Source: Amycolatopsis sulphurea
GTDB taxonomy: Bacteria > Actinomycetota > Actinomycetes > Mycobacteriales > Pseudonocardiaceae
Direction of reading: 5' to 3'
Length of the DNA stretch: 64,000 nt
Assembly: GCF_002564045.1 (NCBI RefSeq)
Contig: NZ_PDJK01000002.1
Location: 2,108,001-2,172,000, forward strand
Below the pieces are notes generated by a model. It saw nothing but the letters and a program-made list of their open reading frames with translations, had not been told where the DNA came from and searched no databases. This document shows positions 41,405 to 49,743 of this stretch, in pieces. Numbering within the stretch: position 1 is the stretch's first letter; the number at the start of each line of letters is the position of its first letter. A program made the translations under genes and the position numbers.

Positions 41405-42907
41405 GTGCCAGGCCGGAAAACGGGGGTGGTCGCGCTGGCCGAGCAGTCCTCTGCCGTGCTGGCCGAGCAGCTCCCCGCCGAACCGAAGAAGACGCGGATC
41501 GTCTTCATCGACATCGGCCGTGGTCTCGGCGCGCTGCTCGTGTTCTACAGCCACATCGCGCACCCGTGGGTGCTCGCCAAGCACGACGACGCGCCCTACA
41601 TCAGCTTCATCGAGGCGCTCACCAGCGATCCGATGCACATGGCCAAGCAGGGCATCGGGCAGATCGCGGTGCCGTTCTTCTTCCTGGTCAGCGGGTTCGT
41701 GGTGACGCCGATCGCGCTGAAGCAGGGCACCGGGCGGTTCGCGCTGAACCGGCTGATCCGGGTGTACGCGCCGATGCTGTTCGTGGTGCTGCTGACCGCG
41801 TTGCTGATGGTGGTGAGCCTGCATCCGCCCTCGACCGGGCAGTCGCAGGACCTGAACCCGCTCACCATCCTGACCAACACCACGCTGGTGAACTACCTGA
41901 TCTTCCCGCAGGTGGTGCTGATCCCGGTGGCCTGGTCGATGATCATCGAGGTCATCTTCTACGTGCTGCTGATGGTCGTGCTGCCGGTGCTGCGGCGCTC
42001 GGTGTGGCTGGCCATCGCGGTGGAGCTCACCTTCATCTTCGTGGTGCTGATGAGCCGCTCGCAGTTCGGCCCGTCGTGGTCGTTGTTCGCGGTGAACGTG
42101 TCGTACCTGCCGGTGATGATCATCGGGCAGACGATCTGGGCCACCACGTCGAAGCGGATCCCGCTGTGGACCGGCGCGCTGTTCGCCGGCTGCGCCTGGT
42201 CGCTGTACGTGCTGGCGGACATCATCGACGTGGGCCGCGTCGACACCTCGTACAACCTCGCGATGGCGTTCGCGGTGGTGTGCTTCCTGATGGGCATGTT
42301 CGCCGAGGACAAGCTGAAGCAGCGCAAGCTCTGGACCGCGCTTTCGGAGCGCAGCTACTCGATCTATCTGCTGCACATGCTGGTCACGTTCGTGCTGCTG
42401 CAATTGCTGCGCCCGGCGGTGCCGCTGCCGATCGCGCTGCTGATCGTGATCCCGGTGGTGTTCGGCGTGGTCGAGATCAGCTATCGGTTCGTGGAACGGC
42501 CGAGCCACGCGCTGGCCCGGCGGCTCTCGCACAAACCGAAAACCCCGCCCAAGCCCGGACCCGAGCCGAGGTCGGCACCGGTCGAGGACGCCGAGGTAAC
42601 CACCGAACTCCCCCGGGTCGCGGAGAACCCGCGTCGTCCGCAGCACGCGCCGCACGGCAGCCGTCCGCCGATGCCTCGCGGTGACCAGCGGAGTCGTCCG
42701 GCCGGCGGCGCCCACCGGGCACGGCCCGTGCCGGACCAGGCACCGGACCGGGTGGCCGAATCGACGGGGCGCCGCCCGGCCCCGCCCCGGTGGCCGTCAG
42801 CTCCGCCGGAGCTGCAGCACCAGCCTGACCAGGAAAACCACGGCCAGCGCGGCGACGAGGACGACCTCCCAAGCCATCGGGACTCCTTCCGCAGAACACC
42901 TCGCTGA
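41405..42907 (+). CDS. Acyltransferase-3 (OafA-like) membrane protein
   Basis: 500 residues. RIVFIDIGRGLGALLVFYSHIAHPWV near residue 30 with the Asp-Arg...His arrangement of acyltransferase-3, about ten helices to residue 395, then a 105-residue Pro/Arg-rich cytoplasmic tail. The family moves acyl groups from the cytoplasm onto surface sugars. GTG 41405 has a leaderless-type -10 box; a 36-residue longer reading is less likely. With the PIG-V-like and GT/FkbM genes this makes a plausible envelope-glycan decorating locus. Confidence 0.85.
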   Translation: MPGRKTGVVALAEQSSAVLAEQLPAEPKKTRIVFIDIGRGLGALLVFYSHIAHPWVLAKHDDAPYISFIEALTSDPMHMAKQGIGQIAVPFFFLVSGFVVTPIALKQGTGRFALNRLIRVYAPMLFVVLLTALLMVVSLHPPSTGQSQDLNPLTILTNTTLVNYLIFPQVVLIPVAWSMIIEVIFYVLLMVVLPVLRRSVWLAIAVELTFIFVVLMSRSQFGPSWSLFAVNVSYLPVMIIGQTIWATTSKRIPLWTGALFAGCAWSLYVLADIIDVGRVDTSYNLAMAFAVVCFLMGMFAEDKLKQRKLWTALSERSYSIYLLHMLVTFVLLQLLRPAVPLPIALLIVIPVVFGVVEISYRFVERPSHALARRLSHKPKTPPKPGPEPRSAPVEDAEVTTELPRVAENPRRPQHAPHGSRPPMPRGDQRSRPAGGAHRARPVPDQAPDRVAESTGRRPAPPRWPSAPPELQHQPDQENHGQRGDEDDLPSHRDSFRRTPR

Positions 42908-43024
42908 GTGCCGATGCTCTGCCGGTAAGGCGTCCGAAGGGGGGAGGGCGTTCACCGACACGGCGTAAGTCACCCGTACGACTTAGCTCACACGTGCGAG
43001 CCTTCCTCCGTCAGGCCCGGAATT

Positions 43025-43076
43025 CCGTGAAGGAGTCCTTCACGGACTCAGAGTCCGTGAAGGGCACCTTCACAGC
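43025..43076. repeat. Palindromic element, copy 5
   Basis: CCGTGAAGGAGTCCTTCACGG, core GACTCAGAGTC, CCGTGAAGGGCACCTTCACAG. Each hairpin is still self-paired, but the two loops have diverged from each other, so local hairpins matter more than one long cruciform. It lies between convergent genes. Confidence 0.9.
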
Positions 43077-43111
43077 CTTCACCAGCCGCAACGGAGCCGG
43101 CCACGCCCGGA

Positions 43112-43780
43112 CTAGCCGCCCCGGGGCGTGACCAGGCCGGATTCGTAGGCCAGCACCACCAGTTGCGCCCGGTCGCGGGCGCCGATCTTCGTCATGATGC
43201 GGCTGACGTGGGTGCGTGCGGTGGCGGTGGAGATCACCAGGTGCGCGGCGATCTCGTCGTTCGACAGGCCGCCCGCGACCAGCGCCAGCACCTCCCGTTC
43301 CCGGTCGGTCACCTCGGCCACCGCGGACGGGTTCACGCGCCGGTGCTCGGGACGGCCGACGAACTCGGTGATGAGCCGCCGGGTGATCGTCGGCGCGAGC
43401 AAAGCCTCTCCGGCGGCGACCACGCGCAAGGCCCGCAGCAGTTCGACCGGTTCGGTGTCCTTGAGCAGGAAGCCGCTGGCGCCCGCGCGCAACGCCTCGT
43501 AGACGTACTCGTCGACGTCGAAGGTGGTCAGCACCAGCACCTTCACCTCGGAGAGCTCGGGATGGCCGGTGATCCGGCGGGTGGCCTCCAGCCCGTCGGT
43601 GCCGGGCATCCGCACGTCCATCACCACGATGTCCGGCCGGTGTTCCAGCGCGAGCGCCACGGCCTGTTCGCCGTCACCCGCCTCGCCCGCGACCTCGAAG
43701 CCGTCCTCGGTTTCCAGCAGGACCCGGAACCCGGCGCGGACCAGTGCCTGGTCATCGGCCAGTACGACGCGGATCGTCAT
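43112..43780 (-). CDS. NarL/LuxR-family response regulator
   Basis: 222 residues. Receiver 1-120 with the phosphorylation Asp in DIVVMDVRMPGTDG near 55 and Lys in SGFLLKDTEP near 105. A C-terminal LuxR helix-turn-helix EVTDREREVLALVAGGLSNDEIAAHL..TARTHVSRI covers 155-205. The start overlaps the kinase stop by four bases (ATGA), so they are a matched pair. The target is not visible; both gene neighbours read in other directions. Confidence 0.93.
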   Translation of the reverse strand: MTIRVVLADDQALVRAGFRVLLETEDGFEVAGEAGDGEQAVALALEHRPDIVVMDVRMPGTDGLEATRRITGHPELSEVKVLVLTTFDVDEYVYEALRAGASGFLLKDTEPVELLRALRVVAAGEALLAPTITRRLITEFVGRPEHRRVNPSAVAEVTDREREVLALVAGGLSNDEIAAHLVISTATARTHVSRIMTKIGARDRAQLVVLAYESGLVTPRGG

Positions 43781-44898
43781 GTCTCCCCTTCCACGGGCAA
43801 TTCGACGCGAACCTCGAAGCCTCGTTCGGTGACGCCCGCCTCGACCGTGCCACCGAGCGCGGACGCCCGCTCCCGCATGCCGCGCAGGCCGTGTCCGGGA
43901 GTCGGCTGATCGGTGCCGCGGCCGTCGTCACGCACGGTCAGCGCGAGCGTGCCGGGCCGCCGGTCCAGCCGCACTTCCACTTCCTCCGCGCTATCCGCGT
44001 GCCGGACGACGTTGGTCAGCGACTCCTGCAGGATGCGGTAGGCCGCGCCGTCGACCGGCGCGGGCAAGTCGCCGGCTTCGCCATGCACCGTCACGGTCAG
44101 GCCCGCCGTACGCGCGTGGTCGAGCAGTTCGCCGAGCTGCGCCAGGCTCGGCGCGGGCGCCCGGTTCTCCCCCGACCTGAGCACGGCGAGCGTGGCGCGC
44201 AGGTCGTTGAGCGCCGAGGCGCTGGCCGATTTGATGTTCAGCAGTGCCTCTTTAGCCTGCTCCGGACGCCGGTCCGCGACGTGCGCGGCGACACCGGCCT
44301 GCACGTTGATCATGGCGAGGCTGTGCGCGACTACGTCGTGCACCTCGCGGGCGATCCGCAGCCGCTCTTGCTCGGCGAGCCGGTGCCGGTGCTCGGTGTC
44401 CTGCGCGCGACGTGCCGCGACGGCGGCGAACTGGTAGCGCACGGCCGTGGCGATCCCGATCACGGCCGCCGCCCAGAGCACCACGAAACCGGTCGAAACA
44501 CTGATCGCAAACGTTTGCTTGCTGATCACGTGCACGCCGTAGCCGACCAGCAGCACCCCGGCGGCGACGCTGCCCGCCACCACCGGCCCCCGCCGCCGGG
44601 TCAACATGAACAACGCGATCGTGGGCACCACGATGACCGGCCCGCCGGGTTCCGACGAGGCGTAGTAGACGGCCGCCGACAACGCGGTCAGCACGAAGAC
44701 CGGCAACGGATACCGGTGGACGAGCAGCAACAGGAGCACGGTCGCGGCGAGCCACGCCGCGCCCAGCAGGCTCAACGGCTGCCCGAAACGGTCCCAGCGG
44801 CCGGTCGCACTCGTCGCGCCGAGTACGAAGGCGAGGGCCACGAGGGTCCGGAACACCCGGCCGAACCACGGGTTCCGCTCGCGCCACCAGTCCTGCAT
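43777..44898 (-). CDS. NarX/DesK-type sensor histidine kinase
   Basis: 373 residues. Four to six N-terminal helices (1-160), a HisKA_3 dimerisation part with the phospho-acceptor His in RIAREVHDVVAHSLAMINVQ near 200, and HATPase with LQESLTNVVRHA near 295 and DDGRG near 335. This is the common actinomycete kinase pattern without a discrete sensor domain; signals likely come from the membrane or envelope. Coupled to the downstream response regulator gene. Confidence 0.92.
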   Translation of the reverse strand: MQDWWRERNPWFGRVFRTLVALAFVLGATSATGRWDRFGQPLSLLGAAWLAATVLLLLLVHRYPLPVFVLTALSAAVYYASSEPGGPVIVVPTIALFMLTRRRGPVVAGSVAAGVLLVGYGVHVISKQTFAISVSTGFVVLWAAAVIGIATAVRYQFAAVAARRAQDTEHRHRLAEQERLRIAREVHDVVAHSLAMINVQAGVAAHVADRRPEQAKEALLNIKSASASALNDLRATLAVLRSGENRAPAPSLAQLGELLDHARTAGLTVTVHGEAGDLPAPVDGAAYRILQESLTNVVRHADSAEEVEVRLDRRPGTLALTVRDDGRGTDQPTPGHGLRGMRERASALGGTVEAGVTERGFEVRVELPVEGET

Positions 44899-44983
44899 GA
44901 GGCGAAAACTACTCGCCGGAACAAGCCTGCGCGTCCGCTCGGAAGCGGGGAATTCCGCTACGCCCCGCGCGGTACCGGGCGGC

Positions 44984-45832
44984 TCAGTCGAACGCCGCGG
45001 GCAGCTTCGCCGCGGTCTCCTCGTCCGCCGGGGTGTAGGTGGACATCAGGATTTCCGAGCGGCGGCCGGTGTAGAGGTAGGTGAAACGGAAGGTCAGCAG
45101 CCCGGCTTCCGGGTGCCGGTAGCGCTTGATCGGGATGGCCGCGGAGTTCACGTCGTGCCGGCTCCACAGGTCGGCGAATATCGGCGATTCCGCCTTGAGC
45201 CGTTTGACCAGCGCCTTCCACGCGGGCTCGCCGACGTGCTCGGCCATCGCGGCCCGGAAGGAGGCGACCGACCTCGGCACGTTCTGCTCCCAGTCCAGCA
45301 ACCGTTCCCGCAGCTTCGGGTTGAGCAGGCACTGCACGAGCGTGTTGCGGTCCTCGAACGGGATGCTGTCCACATCCCCCATCAGCCAGTTGTACGCACG
45401 GTTGTAGCCGAGCAGGTCGCACCGCGCGTTGCGGATGGTGACCGGGAACGGTTCGAGCTTGGTCATCATCGCCCGCATCGACTCGGTGACCGCGGAGCAC
45501 TCCTTCTCCTCGGTGGGCGGCTCCGGCGCGCCGGCGAGGGTGAACAGGTGCACGTGCTCGTGCGGATCGAGGCGCAACGTGCGGGAAATCGCACCGAGGA
45601 CCTGTTCGGAAGCATTGATGTCCCGGCCTTGTTCAAGCCAGGTGTACCAGGTGACGCCGACCCCGGCGAGCTGCGCGACCTCCTCGCGACGCAGGCCCGG
45701 CGTGCGCCGCCGGCCGGACAGCGGCAGGCCGACCTGCTCCGGCGTGATCCGTGCGCGACGGCTCCGCAGGAAGGCGCCCAGCTCGCTTCGGCGGAGCCGG
45801 TGCTGGAGGGCGGGTTCGACGGCACTGGTCAC
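44984..45832 (-). CDS. XRE-family regulator with MmyB-like ligand domain
   Basis: 282 residues. HTH near 20-75: LRREEVAQLAGVGVTWYTWLEQGRDINAS. MmyB-like domain from 110 to 275: LGYNRAYNWLMGD, VASFRAAMAEHVGEP, LTFRFTYLYTGRRSEI. Such regulators repress adjacent genes and are released by a small ligand, often a fatty-acid-like molecule. Divergent from an MFS exporter, with repeated ACCAGGT sites in the 103-bp gap. It probably controls the exporter and itself. Confidence 0.9.
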   Translation of the reverse strand: MTSAVEPALQHRLRRSELGAFLRSRRARITPEQVGLPLSGRRRTPGLRREEVAQLAGVGVTWYTWLEQGRDINASEQVLGAISRTLRLDPHEHVHLFTLAGAPEPPTEEKECSAVTESMRAMMTKLEPFPVTIRNARCDLLGYNRAYNWLMGDVDSIPFEDRNTLVQCLLNPKLRERLLDWEQNVPRSVASFRAAMAEHVGEPAWKALVKRLKAESPIFADLWSRHDVNSAAIPIKRYRHPEAGLLTFRFTYLYTGRRSEILMSTYTPADEETAAKLPAAFD

Positions 45833-45835
45833 GAA

Positions 45836-45910
45836 TACCAGGTAAACACAACCGGAACCCTGTTACCAGGTACTCCCGATACCTGGATGAACTCACACCT
45901 GGTACCAGGT
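45836..45910. promoter_or_regulatory. Operator array between XRE regulator and exporter
   Basis: Four sites: TACCAGGTA at 45836-45844 and 45864-45872, ACCTGG at 45881-45886, and the perfect 14-bp palindrome ACCTGGTACCAGGT at 45897-45910. One or more copies lie next to each start codon, which suits coordinate repression by the adjacent XRE protein. Confidence 0.75.
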
Positions 45911-45935
45911 TGTGAATGCCCCGAAGGTGGTAGTC

Positions 45936-47378
45936 ATGACGACTTCCACCGCGGCCCCGGCGTCGGCCACCGTCGCCGCCGGGGCACCTGCCAGTCCGGG
46001 ACTCACCCAAGCCGGCCTGGTCACCGTGCTGCTGGGGGCGGCACTGCCGATCATCGACTTCTTCATCGTCAACGTCGCGCTGCCTACCATCGACGCCGAT
46101 CTGCACGCCTCCACCGCCACGCTCGAACTCGTCGTAGCCGCCTACGGCATCGCGTACGCGGTGCTCCTGGTGCTCGGCGGCCGGCTTGGCGACGCGTTCG
46201 GGCGCAGGCGGCTGTTCCTGCTCGGCCTGATGCTGTTCACGGTCACCTCGCTGGCCTGCGGACTCGCCCCGGACGCCGGCACGCTGGTGCTCGCCAGAGC
46301 CGCGCAGGGAGCAGCGTCGGCGATGCTGCTGCCGCAGGTGCTCTCGATCATCCAGGCCGGCACCACCGGCGAACGGCGGGCACGCGCGCTCGGCATGTTC
46401 GGCGCGACCGGCGGCATCTGCACGGTGGTCGGCCAGCTGCTCGGCGGGCTACTCGTCGCGGCAAACCTGTGGGGCGCGAGCTGGCGGCCGATCTTCCTGG
46501 TCAACGTGCCGATCGGAATCGCCGGGCTGCTGCTCGCCCGGCGCACGGTGCCCGAGAGCCGGTCGTCGAACCCGCTTGGCGTGGACCGCTGGGGTACGTC
46601 GTTGCTCGCCGTCTCGCTGCTGTCGCTGCTGATCCCGCTGATGGAAGGTCGCGCGCTCGGCTGGCCGTGGTGGACGATCGCACTGCTGGTGCTGTTCCCG
46701 TTCACCGTTTACGGCTTCGCCCGCGTAGAAAGCCGGCTCGAACGCGCCGGCGGTAGTCCGCTTCTGCCGCCCGCGCTGCTGCGTACGCCCAGCGTGCGGC
46801 ACGGGTTGACGCTGGCCGTGCCGTACTTCGGTGTGTTCGGCTCGTTCATGTTCGTGTACGCGGTGACGCTGCAGAGCGGCTTGCACCTCGGGCCGCTCGG
46901 CGCCGGGCTCGCCCTGACGCCGCTGGCCGTCGCGTACTTCGTCACTTCGCTGCTCACCAGTCGCCTCGTCACACGCTTCGGGCGGAAGGTCGTGCCGACC
47001 GGCGGGCTCATCCTGACGGCCGGACTGGTGGTACTCGCCGTTTCGACGCTGCTGGCCTGGCCGGACGTGTCGATCTGGCAGCTCGCACCGGCCATGGTGC
47101 TGATCGGAGTCGGCAACGGAATGACGACAAGCCCACTGTTCCGCGTGGTCCTTTCCCAGGTGCCCGCCGACCTGGCCGGAGTCGGCGGCGGGGTACTCAC
47201 CACGACCCAGCAGACGTCGCTGGCACTGGGTGTCGCGGTGTTCGGCAGCCTGTTCGCCAGTCTGAGCGTGCCCGGATCGGTGGGTTACGAAGGCGCGTTC
47301 GTCCTGATCATCGGCCTTCTCGCGGGCCTGGCGCTGCTGATCAGCGCGCTGGCGCGGAAGCTGCCCGACCCGCGATGA
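45936..47378 (+). CDS. MFS drug exporter, DHA2 family
   Basis: 480 residues, about 14 helices. Motif A region GGRLGDAFGRRRLF near 85-100, motif C-like LSIIQAGTTGERRARALGMFGATGGI.. near 140-165, and DFFIVNVALPTID near 40. Exports small hydrophobic compounds, often antibiotics or dyes, using the proton gradient. I prefer ATG 45936, with AGGTGG before it, over GTG 45912, which abuts the operator palindrome. Next to an XRE/MmyB regulator, so probably inducible by its substrate. Confidence 0.9.
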   Translation: MTTSTAAPASATVAAGAPASPGLTQAGLVTVLLGAALPIIDFFIVNVALPTIDADLHASTATLELVVAAYGIAYAVLLVLGGRLGDAFGRRRLFLLGLMLFTVTSLACGLAPDAGTLVLARAAQGAASAMLLPQVLSIIQAGTTGERRARALGMFGATGGICTVVGQLLGGLLVAANLWGASWRPIFLVNVPIGIAGLLLARRTVPESRSSNPLGVDRWGTSLLAVSLLSLLIPLMEGRALGWPWWTIALLVLFPFTVYGFARVESRLERAGGSPLLPPALLRTPSVRHGLTLAVPYFGVFGSFMFVYAVTLQSGLHLGPLGAGLALTPLAVAYFVTSLLTSRLVTRFGRKVVPTGGLILTAGLVVLAVSTLLAWPDVSIWQLAPAMVLIGVGNGMTTSPLFRVVLSQVPADLAGVGGGVLTTTQQTSLALGVAVFGSLFASLSVPGSVGYEGAFVLIIGLLAGLALLISALARKLPDPR

Positions 47379-47423
47379 AAATTCACCCGACGGAAAACCC
47401 CGTGTCCGGACGACGATAGGGAT

Positions 47424-47942
47424 GTGACGGAACCGCGGGTACAGGGAGACCCGGCCTTCGCGCTGCTGCGCCTTTACGAGAAGGCGCTGCCGGAGGTCTA
47501 CGGCTACCTGCTCGCCCGCTGCGGCGACCGTGCGCTGGCCGAGGAGCTGACTTCGGAGGCGTTCCTCGGCGCGGTCGCCGCCTGTCGCAAGGAGAACGCA
47601 CCCGTGGTGAACACGGCGTGGCTGATCGGCGTGGCCCGGCACAAGCTGGCCGACCACTGGCGACGCACCGAACGAGAGCAACGCGGGCTCCGGCTGGTGC
47701 CGGACGTGAGCGTCGAAGATCCGTGGGACGAACGGCTCGATGCGCTCCGGGCGAGGCAGGTCCTCGCGTCGCTTTCGGTGCCGCACCGGGCCGCGCTCAC
47801 CCTGCGCTATGTCGACGGTCTTCCGGTGGGCGAAGTCGCCACCCACCTCGGCCGGACCGTACCCGCGACGGAGGCGTTGCTGACGCGGGCCAAAGCCGCG
47901 TTCCGCCGCAGCTACCAGGAGAAGGAGGGGCGCGATGACTGA
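47424..47942 (+). CDS. ECF-type RNA polymerase sigma factor
   Basis: 172 residues. Region 2: LLRLYEKALPEVYGYLLARCGDRALAEELTSEAFLGAV, 14-51. Region 4: LSVPHRAALTLRYVDGLPVGEVATHLGRTVPATEALLTRAKAAF, about 117-160. Short, with no C-terminal extension. The stop lies inside the next gene (8-nt overlap), so it is translationally coupled to the VOC protein. No classical anti-sigma gene is present. Confidence 0.92.
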   Translation: MTEPRVQGDPAFALLRLYEKALPEVYGYLLARCGDRALAEELTSEAFLGAVAACRKENAPVVNTAWLIGVARHKLADHWRRTEREQRGLRLVPDVSVEDPWDERLDALRARQVLASLSVPHRAALTLRYVDGLPVGEVATHLGRTVPATEALLTRAKAAFRRSYQEKEGRDD

Positions 47943-48801
47943 CCCGTTCGACGCACTCGCGCTGCCCTCGTCGCCGGTCGACCCCGATCCGGCGTTCGCC
48001 GAGGAGCTGCGGGACGACCTGCGTCTCCTGATCCTGAACGGAGCGGAAATGACCACCAGTACCACTCCCGACACCACCACCCTGCGCGCACTCACGCCGT
48101 ACCTGGTGGTGACCGACGCCCGCGCGGCGGCCGAGTTCTACGTCTCGGTCTTCGATGCCCGCCGCCGGGGCGAACCGATCGTGATGGACGACGGCCGGAT
48201 CGGGCACGTCGAACTCGCCATCGGCGACAGCGTGCTGATGTTCGCCGAGGAGTTCCCGGAGCTGGGCAACGTTGTGGCCCCCGTAGGCGGGGCGCTGATC
48301 CGCGTCGAAGTCGAAGACGTCCGGCGCAGCGTGCAGCGGGCCGTGGAGCTGGGTGCGGAGCTGCTGCGCCCGGTCGAAGATCGCGGCTACGGGCTGGGCG
48401 GCACGATCAAGGACCCGTATGGCCAGCGTTGGCTGGTCGGGCAGGCCACGCCGCGGGAAAAGCACGGCGAAGCGATCTACTTCACCTTCCAGGTACCCGA
48501 CGACGCGAAGGCCAAGGCGTTCTACGGCCCGGTCCTCGGCTGGCAGTTCTCGCCGGGACGCGTGCCCGGCGGCTGGGGCATCGAGGGCCACGGCCTTACC
48601 GGCGGCCTGTGGGGCGGGCCGGGACGGCAGACCGGCTGGAAGCTGATGTACGCCGTGGACGATCTCGCTGCCGCACGCGAGCAGGTGCGCGAACTCGGTG
48701 GTACGGCGGGCGAAGTGGAGCATCACCCGTACGGGCAGACCGCGGACTGCGTTGACGATCAAGGCATCGAATTCTGGCTCTGGGAGCGACCGGGCGAGTG
48801 A
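47935..48801 (+). CDS. Double VOC-domain protein with sigma-linked N-terminal tail
   Basis: 288 residues. The first about 38 residues, MTDPFDALALPSSPVDPDPAFAEELRDDLRLLIL, recur in proteins encoded after this type of ECF sigma and resemble a short docking tail. Two vicinal-oxygen-chelate (glyoxalase/bleomycin-resistance) domains follow: about 50-160 (LTPYLVVTDARAAAEFYVSVF) and 175-285 (EAIYFTFQVPDDAKAKAFYGPVLGW). VOC folds bind small hydrophobic or metal-bound ligands. It may sense a compound and hold or free the sigma factor; this is inferred from coupling and tail. Confidence 0.85.
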   Translation: MTDPFDALALPSSPVDPDPAFAEELRDDLRLLILNGAEMTTSTTPDTTTLRALTPYLVVTDARAAAEFYVSVFDARRRGEPIVMDDGRIGHVELAIGDSVLMFAEEFPELGNVVAPVGGALIRVEVEDVRRSVQRAVELGAELLRPVEDRGYGLGGTIKDPYGQRWLVGQATPREKHGEAIYFTFQVPDDAKAKAFYGPVLGWQFSPGRVPGGWGIEGHGLTGGLWGGPGRQTGWKLMYAVDDLAAAREQVRELGGTAGEVEHHPYGQTADCVDDQGIEFWLWERPGE

Positions 48802-48853
48802 GATCAGTCAATTCCGCGGCGGTAACCCTGCGGCCGGGGCGCACACTCGGACG

Positions 48854-49249
48854 ATGACTGGGCAGTGGAAGCCCCGCGACGACGCGGAACTGGCCGCCGG
48901 CTGGCGTTTGTGGCTGGAGCTGGGTTCCTGCGCCTGGCCGGGTGCGGACTGGGACGGCACGCCCGCCGAGGCGGTCCGTGGTCTGGACCGGTGCTTCGCC
49001 GCCTGTGACGAGATCCTGGACGGCTACCACCGCGGCGGCGGACCGGGCGACGCCGCGGTGGCCGGCCTGGTCCGCTCGATGATCCTGGCCGCGAACTGGA
49101 CGCTGGAGCTCTGGCGCGACGACACCGTTCCCCTGGACGCGGAACGCGCCGCGCTGCTGCACGCCGACCTCGCCGGTTTCGCCGACCATGCGGAAAGCGT
49201 CCGCACCATCCTCGCCGACGGCGGAGGCTGGGCCTCGCTGCCGATCTGA
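48854..49249 (+). CDS. Small helical protein of unknown function
   Basis: 131 residues starting MTGQWKPRDDAELAAGWRLW. Helical pattern, acidic, no membrane helix. Motif-like segment LGSCAWPGADWDGTPAEAVRGLDRCFAACDEIL near 25-55 with three cysteines. I do not recognise a family. It follows the VOC gene by 52 bp on the same strand, so it may be the third gene of that unit. ATG 48854 is the first start of the protein-like part. Confidence 0.65.
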   Translation: MTGQWKPRDDAELAAGWRLWLELGSCAWPGADWDGTPAEAVRGLDRCFAACDEILDGYHRGGGPGDAAVAGLVRSMILAANWTLELWRDDTVPLDAERAALLHADLAGFADHAESVRTILADGGGWASLPI

Positions 49250-49252
49250 AGC

Positions 49253-49680
49253 TCACCGCCCGGCCGCGTACCCCTGCATCCCGCGGACGTCGGCGGCCGC
49301 GCACAGCACTCCGCCGGAGCGGGACACTGCGGAAAGCCTGCCCAGCGTCCGCTCTCCGGCGTCGACCATCTGGTGCCCGCGTTCGGTCAGCTCCGCGAAA
49401 ATCGAGCCCTGTTTCGGCGACCACCTCGCGGGGATTCCAGTCGTCCTCGTAGCTCGCGCTCCAGGACGCGATGTCCTGCGCGGTCAGCAGGCCCGCATGG
49501 TCCCGCCCGGAGGAGCCCCGGAAAGCCTTGCGGCAGAAGGCTTCGATCGTCTCCGCGACGAACCCCTGCGACCACGCCCGGCGCGCCGCGTCGATCTGCG
49601 CCTCGCGTCCCGCACAGCCTCCGCCTCGGCGAGCAGCCGCTCCCACGTGTCGGCCAGCACCCGGCTTGCGGCCGAAACAC
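49253..49680 (-). pseudogene. Decayed gamma-glutamyltransferase fragment
   Basis: Three stretches of a GGT in different frames. SAASRVLADTWERLLAEAEAV (about 49600-49680). REAQIDAARRAWSQGFVAETIEAFCRKA with SSGRDHAGLLTAQDIASWSASYED (about 49440-49610). After a large internal deletion, the true GGT C-terminus ELTERGHQMVDAGERTLGRLSAVSRSGGVLCAAADVRGMQGYAAGR ending at TGA 49253-49255. The catalytic Thr region and most of both subunits are gone. Palindromic element copy 6 lies just beyond the upstream end. Confidence 0.85.
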
Positions 49681-49690
49681 CAAGGCCAAA

Positions 49691-49743
49691 GCTGTGAAGG
49701 GTCCCTTCACGGACTCAGAGTCCGTGAAGGGACCCTTCACAGC
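49691..49743. repeat. Palindromic element, copy 6 (perfect 53 bp, covaried)
   Basis: Same as copy 4 except that GGGGCCC/GGGCCCC is changed to GGGTCCC/GGGACCC in both arms, keeping every pair. It contains the stop codon of ugd at 49737-49739. Confidence 0.95.
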
